Positions 47,167-57,127 of a stretch of 64,000 nucleotides of DNA are shown here, in pieces. The stretch comes from Deinococcus arcticus (GTDB taxonomy: Bacteria; Deinococcota; Deinococci; Deinococcales; Deinococcaceae). Numbering within the stretch: position 1 is the first letter of the stretch; the number at the start of each line of letters is the position of its first letter. The stretch lies in contig NZ_PYSV01000006.1 in the NCBI RefSeq assembly GCF_003028415.1, positions 1 to 64,000 on the forward strand, read 5' to 3'. The notes beneath the pieces were generated by a model. It had not been told where the DNA came from, ran no database searches, and saw nothing but the letters and a program-made list of their open reading frames with translations. A program made the translations under genes and the position numbers.

Positions 47167-48136
47167 CGAGAAGCCCGGCCCCCTCCACCGAGGCGCGGGC
47201 CAGGGCCACCAGCAGCCGGGCCAGATCGGCCAGCGCCATCACGGCAATGGTGCCCACGCCGCCGGCCAGCAGGGTCCACAGCCCCGCCAGGGCCTCGCCG
47301 CCCTGAAACTGAAAGAAGGCCAGGGCCAGGGCACCCACGAACAGCACGGCGCCCAGCAGCCGCAGGCGGCCACCCAGACCCGCCACCTGATCGGCCTGCC
47401 GGGCCAGGGTGGCCGCCGCCCCCGCTGATCCGCGCAGGGCCAGGCCCGCTGAAGGGGCCGGGGGGGCCGGCGTCTCGGGCCGCGCGTCTGGCCGCACCTC
47501 TGGGCGCGCCGGGCTGGGGCTGAACCCCGACGAAGAGATGACGACGGGCGTGGGGACTGGCCGCTCGGGCGAGGTGGGCACAGGCTGGGAGCTGGGCGCC
47601 GCCTCGGTGACGGCCGGCCGGGCGGCCGGGCTGGACGCGGCAGGCGGGGTGGGCCGCTCTGCCGCCGGGGTGGTCACCGGGCGAACCGTTGGGATGGGGG
47701 CCGGCGGCGCCGGGGCGGGGCGGGCCGGGGCCGCTGACACAGGCGCCCCCTGGGCTGACGCAGGCGCCGGGGCAAAGGTCTTGGCGGCGCCTGCCTGGGG
47801 CAGCGGCGAACCCGGCTGCTCCTTGGCGCGGGCGGTGGCGTCGCGCACCTGCCCGAAAAACTGCTGCACGCTGGCCGGATCGAAGCCCAGCAGGCTGGCG
47901 CTCAGGGCAGTGCCTGCCGGGGTTTCCACCCGCAGGGTGCCTTCCTGGTCGCTGTGAATGCGGGTCAGGTCGCGCAGGGTCACCCGGCGGGTGCCGCCGC
48001 TGTCCTGGTACAGCAGGGTCTGGGCCGTCAGGGCAAACAGGGCGTCGTCGCGCTCCAGCGCCGCCAGGGGGGTTTCATTCATACCGGTGGCCTGCAGGGC
48101 CTGCACGGCTCGCTCACTTGGGGCACGCTGGGTCAT
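47156..48136 (-). CDS. Membrane protein with N-terminal PH-like domain and long Pro/Ala linker
   Basis: The 326-residue protein has a short folded N-domain (residues about 25-100: [39 protein letters not shown]) with a PH-like pattern, a disordered Pro/Ala/Ser linker of about 110 residues, and two C-terminal membrane helices ([18 protein letters not shown] and [20 protein letters not shown]). Strong GAGGAGG precedes the ATG. It overlaps lysK by 11 bp, so the two are probably co-transcribed, though no functional link is known. Confidence 0.78.
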   Translation of the reverse strand: MTQRAPSERAVQALQATGMNETPLAALERDDALFALTAQTLLYQDSGGTRRVTLRDLTRIHSDQEGTLRVETPAGTALSASLLGFDPASVQQFFGQVRDATARAKEQPGSPLPQAGAAKTFAPAPASAQGAPVSAAPARPAPAPPAPIPTVRPVTTPAAERPTPPAASSPAARPAVTEAAPSSQPVPTSPERPVPTPVVISSSGFSPSPARPEVRPDARPETPAPPAPSAGLALRGSAGAAATLARQADQVAGLGGRLRLLGAVLFVGALALAFFQFQGGEALAGLWTLLAGGVGTIAVMALADLARLLVALARASVEGAGLLDVD

Positions 48137-48291
48137 GGGTCCTCCTCTTTGACCCGCCCAGCATACCCGCCGCTGCGGGCCGCGCCCAGAGCGCCTGAAC
48201 CTCCGGTGAACACTGCGGCGGCCCGGGGGCCTAAAGAAAAGGCGGCCGGCCCTCTCACCCCCGGGCGCGGCCCCGCGCCCCACACTGCCCT

Positions 48292-48552
48292 ATGACAGGC
48301 GACAACCGGTATGGCGACGCCCCCCTGGGCAAGAGCGTGGAAGAGATTGAGGCCGACAGCGGCAACCAGGTCAACGACCCGCGCCCCGGCGAGCACCGCC
48401 GCGCCGATGACCTCGCCGGGGTGGTGCCTGCTGTGGTGAACGGCACCACCAGCGCCGTGCCGGCCGTGGTGCGCCCCGGCGCCCTGGTGGAAGGCGGCAG
48501 CGGCGCAGACGACGGCCGCACCCGCGAGAACCGCGACAGCAGCGAGGAGTAA
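48292..48552 (+). CDS. Small acidic hydrophilic protein (86 residues)
   Basis: Begins MTGDNRYGDAPLGKSVEEIE and is rich in Asp, Glu, Gly and Arg with one Val/Ala stretch (AGVVPAVVNGTTSAVPAVV). The start resembles stress-induced hydrophilic proteins but no family is recognised. CACACT (48281-48286) ends 5 bases before the ATG. Confidence 0.7.
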   Translation: MTGDNRYGDAPLGKSVEEIEADSGNQVNDPRPGEHRRADDLAGVVPAVVNGTTSAVPAVVRPGALVEGGSGADDGRTRENRDSSEE

Positions 48553-48609
48553 GCGCCCGGGGCGCAAGTGCGGCAGCGCCGGGGCGGCCCCCCTGCTAGC
48601 CTGCCCGCT

Positions 48610-48642
48610 GTGACGTTCTTCGCCCTTCCGAGGCCCGCCTGA
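48610..48642 (+). CDS. Putative leaderless upstream ORF of comM (10 codons)
   Basis: TAGCCT (48597-48602) ends 7 bases before a GTG at 48610. The frame encodes [10 protein letters not shown] and stops with TGA at 48640-48642, whose last base is the first of the comM ATG (TGATG). comM has no Shine-Dalgarno of its own. Confidence 0.5.
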   Translation: MTFFALPRPA

Positions 48643-50147
48643 TGCTGGCCCGCGCCCGCAGTGTGGCCCTGATCGGCGTGGACGCCGTGCCCGTGGAGGT
48701 CGAGGTGGATGTCTCGCCCGGATTGCCGGCATTCACTGTGGTGGGCCTGCCCGATCAGGCCGTCAGCGAGGCGCGTGAGCGCGTGCGCGCGGCGGTGCGC
48801 AACGCTGGCCTGCCGTTTCCGGCCGCGCGCATCACAGTGAACCTCGCCCCGGCCGACCTGCGCAAGGAAGGGCCCCTGTACGACCTGCCCATTGCCCTGG
48901 GGCTGCTGGCGGCCCAGGAGCTGCTGCCCCAGGCCGCGCTGGCGGGCACCCTGATTGCAGGCGAACTGGCGCTGGACGGCAGCGTGCGTTCCATTGCGGG
49001 GGCTGTGAATCTGGCGCTGCTGGCCGCCAACCTGGGGGCCGAGGTGCTGCTGCCTGAAGGCAGCGCCCCCGAGGCAGCCCTGATTGACGGCCTGCGGGTC
49101 TACGGCGCCCGCCACCTGGCCGACGCGGTGCGGCACTTCAGCGGGGAAGCGCCGCTGAACCTGACCCTGCCGCCGGCCCCCCAGCGCGCCGAGGATGACC
49201 TGCTGGATCTGGCAGACCTCAAGGGGCAGGCCGGGGCCCGCCGGGCGCTGGAAATCGCCGTGGCCGGGGGGCACAACCTGCTGCTGGTGGGTTCGCCGGG
49301 CAGCGGCAAGACCATGCTGGCCCGCCGCGCTCCGGGGCTGCTGCCACCCCTGACCCGCGCCGAGGCGCTGGAGGTCACCCGCATTCATTCGGCCGCCGGG
49401 CTGCTGGGCACGCGCGGGCAACTGAATCTGAATCCGCCCTACCGCGCGCCACACCACACGGTGTCCGATGCCGGACTGATCGGCGGGGGCAGCGTGCCGC
49501 GCCCCGGCGAGGTGAGCCTGGCGCACCGGGGCATTCTCTTTCTCGATGAATTTCCCGAGTTCTCGCGCAAGGCGCTGGAGACCCTGCGTCAACCCCTGGA
49601 AGACGGCCACGTGACCATCAGCCGGGCGCGGGCCAGCGTGCAGTACCCGGCGCGGTTTCAGCTGATTGGCGCCATGAACCCCTGCCCCTGCGGCCACCAC
49701 GGCGACCCGGAGAAGGGCTGCGCCTGCACGCCTGCCGAGCGCACCCGCTACGCCGCGCGCCTGAGTGGCCCGCTGCTGGACCGCCTGGACCTGCTGGTGC
49801 GCGTGCCGCGCCTGACGGTGGACGAGCTGACCCGCGCGCCCGAACCCGAGCCCTCGGCCAGCGTGCGCGCCCGGGTGCAGGCCGCCCGCGAGCGCATGCA
49901 GGCCCGGCAGGGCGCGCGCAACGCGGACCTCGCCGGGCAGGCGCTGCGACAGGCTGCCCCGCTGGGCAGCGGCCCCGAAGCCTTTGCCCGCGCCGCTGCC
50001 CGCCAGCTGGGCCTGACCGGGCGCGGCTTTGACCGGGTGCTGCGCGTGGCGCGCACTGTCGCCGATCTGGCGGGCAGCGACGACATTCGCGAAGCCCATC
50101 TGGCCGAGGCCGTCACCTACCGCCCGCGCGATCTGGCCAGCGCCTAG
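48642..50147 (+). CDS. comM: ComM/YifB family AAA+ helicase (Mg-chelatase-like)
   Basis: A 501-residue protein: N-terminal ChlI-like domain ([20 protein letters not shown]..., [19 protein letters not shown]), Walker [14 protein letters not shown] near residue 222, Walker [21 protein letters not shown], sensor [14 protein letters not shown] with a [16 protein letters not shown] zinc-like loop, and a C-terminal helical domain. ComM is a hexameric branch-migration helicase in natural transformation; Deinococcus is naturally competent. Coupled to a leaderless upstream frame. Confidence 0.95.
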   Translation: MLARARSVALIGVDAVPVEVEVDVSPGLPAFTVVGLPDQAVSEARERVRAAVRNAGLPFPAARITVNLAPADLRKEGPLYDLPIALGLLAAQELLPQAALAGTLIAGELALDGSVRSIAGAVNLALLAANLGAEVLLPEGSAPEAALIDGLRVYGARHLADAVRHFSGEAPLNLTLPPAPQRAEDDLLDLADLKGQAGARRALEIAVAGGHNLLLVGSPGSGKTMLARRAPGLLPPLTRAEALEVTRIHSAAGLLGTRGQLNLNPPYRAPHHTVSDAGLIGGGSVPRPGEVSLAHRGILFLDEFPEFSRKALETLRQPLEDGHVTISRARASVQYPARFQLIGAMNPCPCGHHGDPEKGCACTPAERTRYAARLSGPLLDRLDLLVRVPRLTVDELTRAPEPEPSASVRARVQAARERMQARQGARNADLAGQALRQAAPLGSGPEAFARAAARQLGLTGRGFDRVLRVARTVADLAGSDDIREAHLAEAVTYRPRDLASA

Positions 50148-50205
50148 CCTGGCGGCCCTGGGCGTTTCCCGCGGCGGCACCTTCCAGCGCGGCGCAGCAG
50201 ACAAA

Positions 50206-50230
50206 GCCCCGCGCACTTGCGGGGCCCTTT
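50206..50230 (+). terminator. Terminator of comM
   Basis: GCCCCGC and GCGGGGC with a 6-base loop, followed by CCTTT, about 60 bases after the stop. Confidence 0.75.
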
Positions 50231-50371
50231 CAGCCTGTGCAGCTCCTGCGCCGACAAGCCGGAACAGAGCCGGCCAGTCGGCGCCGCGCCCGGAGGAGCA
50301 TGTGTCTCCCCCTCACTGTGCCCGTCCGCTCAACCCTGAACTGCTCTACCGGGCAAGGGCGGCGCCCCTCT

Positions 50372-50510
50372 AATACGGATTCCGTCCATTTCCGTAACAT
50401 CCGGGAAAGAGCCGGATGTTCCTCCAATTCCCGGAAATCCGTATTTTTTCCTTCTTCCGCTGGTCGGAAAAATTCCGTAACGTGTTACGGAATTTTTCGG
50501 AACCCGTATA
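50372..50510. repeat. Palindromic intergenic repeat with three inverted-repeat pairs
   Basis: AATACGGAT (50372-50380) pairs with ATCCGTATT (50437-50445) and is followed by TTTTT; inside it AACATCCGG (50396-50404) pairs with CCGGATGTT (50412-50420). Next, GAAAAATTCCGTAAC (50467-50481) and GTTACGGAATTTTTC (50484-50498) form a 15-bp near-continuous palindrome. The element is AT-rich compared with its neighbours and sits between the convergent comM and tatA genes. Related copies are at 44089-44273 (inverted) and about 16325-16390. Confidence 0.75.
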
Positions 50511-50522
50511 ACAACAGCGGCT

Positions 50523-50822
50523 TTAGCGGCTCTCGGGGGGGCTGGGTGCCGCCGTGGTCGGCGCGGCCACGCTCTGGGCCGATACCGGCGCAGCCGGCTC
50601 TGGCGCTGCCGCCGCTGCCGGGGCGATGGTCTGGGCCGGGGCCGCCGGGGGCGTGTCGCGCAGGCTGCCTTCAAAATCCTCTTTCAGGCTCTGGGTGCTG
50701 CGGCGAAATTCGCGCAGGCCTGCGCCCAGGCTCTTGCCCAGTTCCGGCAACTTGCGCGGACCAAACACCACCAGGGCGACAATCAGAATCACGATCAGTT
50801 CAGCAGGACCAATGTTGGGCAT
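50523..50822 (-). CDS. tatA: Sec-independent translocase subunit TatA
   Basis: A 99-residue TatA/E protein: short N-terminus MPNIGPAELIVILIVALVVF (one membrane helix), the hinge FGPRKLPELGKSLG, an amphipathic helix (LREFRRSTQSLKEDFEG) and a long Pro/Ala tail. TatA forms the export pore for folded proteins with TatC, which is not nearby. AAGGAGA precedes the ATG. Confidence 0.95.
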   Translation of the reverse strand: MPNIGPAELIVILIVALVVFGPRKLPELGKSLGAGLREFRRSTQSLKEDFEGSLRDTPPAAPAQTIAPAAAAAPEPAAPVSAQSVAAPTTAAPSPPESR

Positions 50823-50979
50823 GAGGCGTCTCCTTGAGGACCGGGCCGCAGGGCGGTTCGTGGCCTCAGTGTAGGCCCGCCCGGGAAACAGAATGTCAGC
50901 GCCGTGTGAAACGGGGGCGTGACGGCCGGGGAACAGTCTCCAGGAGAGCGCCTGGACCCCACTTCAACCCTGCCCCGCT

Positions 50980-52905
50980 TCAGCTGCCGGGCACGCGGTA
51001 GGCGCGCAGCACGCCGTTCATAAAGGCCACGTACAGGGTACTGTCGGCGGCCAGGGGAGTGGCCTGCACGCCCGCCGCCTCCCGGTGCGTCCAGTGCGGC
51101 TGGCCGGTGCGCAGGTCCAGCGCACACAGCTCACCTTCCTCGGAGGCCAGAAAGACCAGCCCCGCGCTGATCACTGGGCTGGCCGTGACCCGCCCGGTCA
51201 GGCGGTGAACCCACAGGTCCTCACCGTCAGACAGGCGCAGCGCCCGCACTTCCCCGCCCCAGCCAGCCAGCACCGCCACCCCACCGCTCAGCGCCGGGGC
51301 CGCCCAGACCTCGTCTTCCAGGTCGTAGGTCCACAGGGTGGGCTCGGGGGCCAGCGCGGCGCGGCCACTGGCGGCGCTCAGGGCCAGTGCGTGCACCTCG
51401 CCCTCCCAGGTGGCCACGACCAGGGTGGCCTCGGCGCCCTCCAGGGGCAGCAGCGCGGGGGTGCCGTGCACCGTGCCGATCTCGACCTTCCACAGGGCGT
51501 GGCCGCTGCGGGCGTCCAGGGCGTGCAGCCAGCCACTTTCATCGCAGATCAGGGCGGCGCCGGCCCACAGCACCGGGCTGGCGGCCACCGGCCCGGCGGT
51601 GCGGTAGGCCCAGCGCAGTTCGCCTGTGCGGGCATCCAGGGCGTACAGGTGGCCGTCGCGGCTGCTGGCCAGCACCTGCCCGCCCCACAGGGTGGGGGCC
51701 CCTGTGAATTCCGCGCGGGCCTGGTGTTGCCACAGCTGCGCGCCACTGAGCAGGTTCACGCGCCGCAGGGTGCCGTCCCAGGCGCCAAACAGCACGTGGC
51801 CATCCTGAAAGGTGGCGGGGGCCGTTACCTCGTCGCGCGCCGCGTAGGTGGCAAAGGGCCGCCCCGAGGCGTGGGTCAGGACCAGCTGGCCGCCGCGCGT
51901 GCCCACCGCCACCAGATCGCCCTCGCCCATCACGGCGGCGGGCCACGTGACCTCCCCGGGCAGCGACACACTCCAGGCTTCGCGCAGGCCCGAGACCTGC
52001 GCCGGGCCGTCGGGGTGCTCGCCGCTGCGGGCGCGCCCGCCCCGGTACTGCCCGCGTGCGTGCGCCCGCCAGACGTCGCGCCGGGCCAGCGCCCACAGGT
52101 GGGCCAGCGCCTCGCCGCTGTCCGGGCGCTCTTCGGCCTTCTTGGCCAGCAGCCGCAGCAGCACCCGGGCCACGGCGTCGGGCACCGCCGGGTTCAGGTC
52201 GCGGGGGTCCGGCGGGGCCTCGTAGACATGCTGGTACAGCACGCTCTGGTCGCTGTCGCCCATGAACGGCGGGCTGCCGCACGCCACCCGGTACAGCACC
52301 GCGCCCAGGGCGTACAGGTCGCTGTGAGGGCCCACGCCCACCCCGCGCGCCTGCTCGGGGGCCATGTAGGCCGGGGTTCCCAGGGTCACGCCGCTGCGCG
52401 TGAGGTGCCGGGTCTGTTCGCTGAGCGCCACCAGCCCAAAATCCATGATGCGCGGCAGCCCCGCCTCGTCCAGCAGAACATTGCCGGGCGTGAGGTCGCG
52501 GTGGGTGATGCCCTGCTCGTGGATAAAGTGCAGGGCGCGCGCACTGAAGGCCGCCGCCGTGAGAAAGCGGGCCAGGGGCGAGGGGGCGTCTTCCAGGGGG
52601 CCCAGGGCGGTCACCGGGCCGCCGGTCATCAGCGGCATGGTGAAAAAGGGCCGCCCGCCCTCCGGGTCGGTGCCCAGGTCCAGCACCGGCACCACCCCGG
52701 GGTGGGTCAGGCGGGCCAGGGTGCGCACCTCGCGCAGGAAGCGCTCGCGGTCTGAAGGCGGCACATGCGCGTGCTGCACCTTCAGGGCCACGTCCCGCGA
52801 GAGCAGGGTGTCGTGGGCCCGGAACACGCGGGCGCTGCCGCCCTCGCCCAGCAGGGTCAGCAGGTTGTAGCGCCCCGCAAGCTGTGAACCGGTGTCCAGC
52901 GGCAT
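50980..52905 (-). CDS. Ser/Thr protein kinase with PQQ-type beta-propeller (RqkA-like quinoprotein kinase)
   Basis: A 641-residue protein. Residues 10-275 are an [14 protein letters not shown]42 in [13 protein letters not shown] (D137, N142), DFG at 155-157 and YMAPEQARG. The conserved catalytic-loop Lys is Thr139. Residues about 305-641 form a PQQ-like propeller ([48 protein letters not shown]). This architecture matches the D. radiodurans quinoprotein kinase RqkA that acts in radiation response. No radiation/desiccation motif is visible upstream. Not predicted to be membrane-bound. TAGACT lies 9 bases before the ATG. Confidence 0.9.
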   Translation of the reverse strand: MPLDTGSQLAGRYNLLTLLGEGGSARVFRAHDTLLSRDVALKVQHAHVPPSDRERFLREVRTLARLTHPGVVPVLDLGTDPEGGRPFFTMPLMTGGPVTALGPLEDAPSPLARFLTAAAFSARALHFIHEQGITHRDLTPGNVLLDEAGLPRIMDFGLVALSEQTRHLTRSGVTLGTPAYMAPEQARGVGVGPHSDLYALGAVLYRVACGSPPFMGDSDQSVLYQHVYEAPPDPRDLNPAVPDAVARVLLRLLAKKAEERPDSGEALAHLWALARRDVWRAHARGQYRGGRARSGEHPDGPAQVSGLREAWSVSLPGEVTWPAAVMGEGDLVAVGTRGGQLVLTHASGRPFATYAARDEVTAPATFQDGHVLFGAWDGTLRRVNLLSGAQLWQHQARAEFTGAPTLWGGQVLASSRDGHLYALDARTGELRWAYRTAGPVAASPVLWAGAALICDESGWLHALDARSGHALWKVEIGTVHGTPALLPLEGAEATLVVATWEGEVHALALSAASGRAALAPEPTLWTYDLEDEVWAAPALSGGVAVLAGWGGEVRALRLSDGEDLWVHRLTGRVTASPVISAGLVFLASEEGELCALDLRTGQPHWTHREAAGVQATPLAADSTLYVAFMNGVLRAYRVPGS

Positions 52906-52917
52906 GTGGAAAAGAGT

Positions 52918-54105
52918 CTAGCCCCCCGCCACCGCGCCGGGCGCCCGCAGCGCACCCGGCGTCAGGGGTTGGCGAAGCAGCCGCCCGTAGGCCTCTGGCC
53001 CACCCGCGTCCAGCACGGCGCGCACCAGTTCCCCGCCCACCGAGTACGTGAAGATGTACGCCCGGAAGGTGGGCTGCGAGAGAAAGCGCAGGCTCTGGCG
53101 GGCGCGGGCCTCGCTGGCCGGGGTAAAGGCCTGCAGAAAGTCCAGCACCTCGGCCTCGCTCTGGCCGTCAGCGTGCAGGCGCATGGCCGCTTCACCGCTC
53201 ACGCCACGCAGGCCCTCGCGCGCGTGCGACGCGGCCAGAAAGGCGCGCACGTCATCGGGGTCCAGCCCGGCCAGCGCCGCCAGCTCGCCGGTCAGCCACG
53301 CTTCCACCTCCTCGCGGGACATGACCGCGCGCAGGGCGTTCACCGCAATGCCCTCTGACACCACGCATTCGGGCGCGTTGATCAGCTGGATATGGTGTTC
53401 GTGCCAGCCTTTTTCCCGTGCCAGCAGCGCTTCCTTGGTGGCGTGCTCGGTGTGGTGGCCGGGGTAGCCCTCGTGCGCCAGCAGGTCCGGTAGAGCGGGC
53501 AGCAGCACCGGCAGGTCGGTGTTGATGTCAATGCGGCTTCTCAGGTTGCCCAGCGGCCAGTTGTAGCCGCTCCAAGGCCTGTCCTGCACGAGGCCAATGC
53601 TGAAATCCTCGCCCTGGGGCAGGCCGTAGCGCGCCGCCACCCGCGCGCGCAGCTCGGCCAGAATGGGTGCCGAGACCCGCAGAATGTCGCCTCTCGGCAC
53701 CGCCACGCGGGCGCGCAGGGCTTCCTCGCGGTCCAGCAGGGGCCCCGACCCCGGCAGGGCCTGGTCCAGTTGCGACAGCGCCGCGCGCAGATCGGCTTCC
53801 TCAGCCCGGCGCGGCTCAATGTCGTACAGGCCGCGCACCTCGTCGGCGTAACTGATGGCCTCGCCGCTCAGCAGCCGGGCCAGGGTGTGCAGAGCGCGCA
53901 CCTGGGCCTGCAGCCACGTGCGCCGCACCTCGTCGGGCTCGGCGGCCACGGCCTGCAGCAGCTCGGCGGCCTCATCGCGCAGGGCTGCGGGCTCGCGCCG
54001 CTCCCGCACCGCCCATTCGGCGGGCCCGCCATAGCCGTCAATGAAGCCCTCGGCATGCACGTCCAGGGCGTGGGCCAACCGAATGTAACGCTCTGCAATA
54101 TCCAT
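52918..54105 (-). CDS. DUF885 family protein (putative metallopeptidase-like)
   Basis: A 395-residue protein starting [20 protein letters not shown]. The mid-region [18 protein letters not shown] and [15 protein letters not shown] are the HExxxHH and downstream Glu motifs of DUF885, a gluzincin-like family of unclear substrate. TATCCT (54113-54118) ends 7 bases before the ATG, fixing the start. It ends 12 bp after the kinase's upstream region and runs the same way, so read-through into the kinase gene is possible. Confidence 0.85.
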   Translation of the reverse strand: MDIAERYIRLAHALDVHAEGFIDGYGGPAEWAVRERREPAALRDEAAELLQAVAAEPDEVRRTWLQAQVRALHTLARLLSGEAISYADEVRGLYDIEPRRAEEADLRAALSQLDQALPGSGPLLDREEALRARVAVPRGDILRVSAPILAELRARVAARYGLPQGEDFSIGLVQDRPWSGYNWPLGNLRSRIDINTDLPVLLPALPDLLAHEGYPGHHTEHATKEALLAREKGWHEHHIQLINAPECVVSEGIAVNALRAVMSREEVEAWLTGELAALAGLDPDDVRAFLAASHAREGLRGVSGEAAMRLHADGQSEAEVLDFLQAFTPASEARARQSLRFLSQPTFRAYIFTYSVGGELVRAVLDAGGPEAYGRLLRQPLTPGALRAPGAVAGG

Positions 54106-54189
54106 GCCCGGCAGGATAGTGCGGCAGAAACCAGGAAGGGAGCTGGCAGAGGGGTGGTTGGAGCTGGCCATCACCCGTTGGGCATCTCT

Positions 54190-54558
54190 GCGACCAGGAA
54201 CCGCGTTCCCACGATTTCTGCGCCATGCAGAAGGGGTTCCCGTCCGGGTCACGCAGCACCACGAAATCGGCCTCCTGGCTGGAGTGCCACTCTGCCCGCT
54301 GCGCGCCCAGGGCCAGCCGCCGCTCCACTTCGGTGGTCTGATCGGTGGCGTACAGGTCCGGATAGTGGCGCCTCGGCTGGTCAGACGTGACCACCCTCAG
54401 GGCCAGGTGTGCGCCGTGACCTTCCCCGGGCACCAACCAGCACGGCACAGTCCCCGTCCTGTGCGTCCTGCGGCCGGTAGTCCAGCGCCGCCGTTCAGAA
54501 CGTGATGGCCCTTGGCAGGGTCCGTCACCCCCCATACCAGAGAACCGATGCTCAGCAT
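54190..54558 (-). pseudogene. Broken VOC/glyoxalase-like gene (two frameshifts and a stop)
   Basis: Reading leftward, [16 protein letters not shown] is in one frame from the ATG at 54558, then [19 protein letters not shown] in a second frame (TGA where family members have Trp), then [40 protein letters not shown] and [16 protein letters not shown] in a third. Joined, these spell a complete small Glyoxalase_6-type VOC protein of about 120 residues. Decay in three frames shows a pseudogene unless the sequence has errors. Confidence 0.85.
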
Positions 54559-54773
54559 GGCCCAGGAGGGCGCACCGACCACAGAGGCCAGATCAGGGCC
54601 AGGTGTCGCGGTGGGCAGCTCCGGTCAGGCCGCAACCCCGGCAGGAGCATGGTCCCGTGCTCAGCAGCGGCAAGCCGGGCCCGGCCACCCCCTGCGGGTC
54701 CCCTGCAGGGGGGCACACGGGCCCTGTCTCTGCCGCTTTCCAGGTCTACCCACAGCCAGCATGGGGGGCTCCC

Positions 54774-56921
54774 TCAGCCTTCCTGCTCCTGCGCGCAGCG
54801 GTAGAGCTTGACGCTGCGCGCAGCCAGATTCGTCTCGCTGCCGGCCGCTTCCCGCGCCTGGGCATGGTCGTCACTGGTGTCCAGCAGCAGCTCCCAGCGC
54901 TCGCAGGCCCCCAGGTCCGGCAGGCGGAAGGGCAGGTCCACATGGGAGGCGTTGAGCAGCAGCAGCAGGTGGTCGTCTACCAGGGGCCGGCCGCGCTCGT
55001 CGGTGTCGTCCAGGCCGCCGCCGTCCAGGAACATGCCCATGCTCTGGGTGTGGGCGTTGCTCCAATCCTCATCGGTCATTTCCTGGCCGTCAAAGCGCAG
55101 CCACACGATGTCGCGGATGTCCTCGCCGCGAATGTTGCGCCCCGAAAAGAACTTGCGGCGGTGCAGCGACGGGTGCGCCTTGCGCAGCGCGATCACCTTC
55201 CTGGTAAAAGCCAGCAGCTCCTCATCCAGTTGCCCCCAGTTGTACCAGCTGATCTCGTTGTCCTGGCAGTAGGCATTGTTGTTGCCGCCCTGGGTACGCC
55301 CGAACTCGTCGCCGCCCAGCAGCATGGGCGTACCCTGCCCCAGCAGCAGCGTGGCCAGGAAGTTGCGCTGCTGGCGCGCGCGCAGGGCGTTCACCTCGGG
55401 GTCGTCGGTTTCGCCTTCCACACCACAGTTCCAGGTGAGGTTGTGGTTGTGGCCGTCATTGTTGCCCTCGCCGTTGGCCTCGTTGTGCTTGTGCTCGTAG
55501 GTGACGGTGTCTCGCAGGGTAAAGCCGTCGTGGGCCGTGACAAAGTTGATAGAGGCGTAGGGCTTGCGCCCGTCGTTCTGGTACAGGTCGCTGCTGCCGG
55601 TCAGGCGGTAGCCGATTTCGCTGGCCAGCCCGCCGTCCCCCTTCCAGAAAGCGCGCATGTCGTCGCGGTAGATGCCGTTCCACTCGGCCCAGTTCACCGG
55701 GAAATTGCCCACCTGATAGCCGCCCTCGCCCACGTCCCAGGGCTCGGCAATCAGCTTCACCTGCGAAATGACCGGGTCCTGGTGAATGATGGTAAAGAAC
55801 CCCGAGAGCTGGTCCACCTCGTGCAGGCCGCGCGCCAGCGTGGAGGCCAGATCGAAGCGGAAGCCGTCCACGTGCATATCGCTCACCCAGTAGCGCAGGC
55901 TGTCCATGATCAGCTGCAGCGTCTGCGGATGGCGCACATTCAGGCTGTTGCCGGTGCCGGTGTAATCGAAGTAAAAGCGGGGATCATCGGCCACCAGCCG
56001 GTAGTAGGTGGGGTTGTCAATGCCCTTGAACGACAGCGTGGGCCCCAGGTGGTTGCCCTCGGCGGTGTGGTTGTACACCACGTCCAGAATGACTTCAATG
56101 CCCGCCGCGTGCAGGGCGCGCACCATCGCCTTGAACTCGTCCACGGCGCCGGCCGGGTTGCCCTTCTTCGCCTCGGCGGAATAGCGCACGTCGGGGGCAA
56201 AAAAGGCCAGGGTGGAATAGCCCCAGTAGTTGGTCAGGCCCTTGTCCAGCAAGAAGGGGTCGTCCACGTGCTGGTGCAGCGGCATGAACTCAATCGCCGT
56301 GATGCCCAGTTCTTTCAGGTAGGTCAGGATGGGCCCGGTGGCCACGCCCGCGTAGGTGCCGCGCAGTTCCTCGGGCACGCCGGGGTGGGTCATGGTGAGG
56401 CCCTTGACGTGCGCCTCGTAAATCACCGACTGGTGAAAGGGCACATTGGGGCGCTCGTCGCCCTGCCAGTCAAAGGATTTGGGGTTGGTCACGATGGCCA
56501 GGGGGGCGCCGCGCTGCTCCTGCTCCTGCATCACCGAATCGTCCTCGCCCAGCACGTAGCCAAACACGCCGCGGTCAAACTGCTCGGTGCCGTCCAGTGC
56601 GCGGGCGTAGGGGTCCAGCAGCACCACGTTGGGGTTAAAGCGCAGGCCCCTTTCCGGGGCGTAGTCGCCGTGGACCCGGTAGCCGTAGCGCTGCCCCGGG
56701 CCCACGCCGGGCAGGTAGGCGTGCCACACAAAGGCCGTCTGTTCGCGGATGGGCACGCGGGTTTCCTGGCCCCGCTCATCGAACAGGCACAGCTCGATGC
56801 CGCTGGCGTTCTCGGAATACAGCGCGAAGTTGGTGCCCTTGCCGTCCCAGGTGGCCCCCAGGGGAAAGGGACGACCGGGGCGCATGGGCACAGGGGTGGG
56901 GGGAGCAGTGAGGGTGGTCAT
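54774..56921 (-). CDS. glgX: Glycogen debranching enzyme GlgX
   Basis: A 715-residue GH13 isoamylase-type enzyme removing alpha-1,6 branches. It has a CBM48 N-domain ([20 protein letters not shown]), [27 protein letters not shown], nucleophile [13 protein letters not shown], acid/base LIAEPWDVG, and [12 protein letters not shown], then a C-terminal beta domain. AAGGAG precedes the ATG at 56921. A LacI-type operator-like site lies about 100 bp upstream, similar to that of treS. Confidence 0.96.
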   Translation of the reverse strand: MTTLTAPPTPVPMRPGRPFPLGATWDGKGTNFALYSENASGIELCLFDERGQETRVPIREQTAFVWHAYLPGVGPGQRYGYRVHGDYAPERGLRFNPNVVLLDPYARALDGTEQFDRGVFGYVLGEDDSVMQEQEQRGAPLAIVTNPKSFDWQGDERPNVPFHQSVIYEAHVKGLTMTHPGVPEELRGTYAGVATGPILTYLKELGITAIEFMPLHQHVDDPFLLDKGLTNYWGYSTLAFFAPDVRYSAEAKKGNPAGAVDEFKAMVRALHAAGIEVILDVVYNHTAEGNHLGPTLSFKGIDNPTYYRLVADDPRFYFDYTGTGNSLNVRHPQTLQLIMDSLRYWVSDMHVDGFRFDLASTLARGLHEVDQLSGFFTIIHQDPVISQVKLIAEPWDVGEGGYQVGNFPVNWAEWNGIYRDDMRAFWKGDGGLASEIGYRLTGSSDLYQNDGRKPYASINFVTAHDGFTLRDTVTYEHKHNEANGEGNNDGHNHNLTWNCGVEGETDDPEVNALRARQQRNFLATLLLGQGTPMLLGGDEFGRTQGGNNNAYCQDNEISWYNWGQLDEELLAFTRKVIALRKAHPSLHRRKFFSGRNIRGEDIRDIVWLRFDGQEMTDEDWSNAHTQSMGMFLDGGGLDDTDERGRPLVDDHLLLLLNASHVDLPFRLPDLGACERWELLLDTSDDHAQAREAAGSETNLAARSVKLYRCAQEQEG

Positions 56922-57019
56922 GGGACAGGAACTCCTTGAAAGGCGCCAGAGGCCCGGGGCCAGTGGCACAGAAAGATGAGTGGCGCTGCGCCTGGGCGGC
57001 CTTCCGCCACGCGCACTGC

Positions 57020-57033
57020 TGGAAACGCTACCA
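57020..57033 (-). promoter_or_regulatory. LacI-family-like operator upstream of glgX
   Basis: TGGAAACGCTACCA has TGG/CCA ends, a central CG and symmetric A/T positions, and differs from the treS site (32791-32804) in only a few bases. Read on the minus strand it overlaps a TAGCGT -10-like hexamer. Confidence 0.5.
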
Positions 57034-57127
57034 GATGGGCTGCGGCTGACTCCACCCGGCCGCACAAAGCCAAGCGAAGGTCAAGGAAGTTCTCACGGAC
57101 CTCATGGGACGCCGGCGGCCTGCCCGG

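Noticed and set aside
54655..54770. Another copy of the 43.7-kb repeat in the GlgX downstream gap
   Set aside because: Only the central GGTCCCCTGCAGGGG part resembles it; too weak by eye to list as a member.
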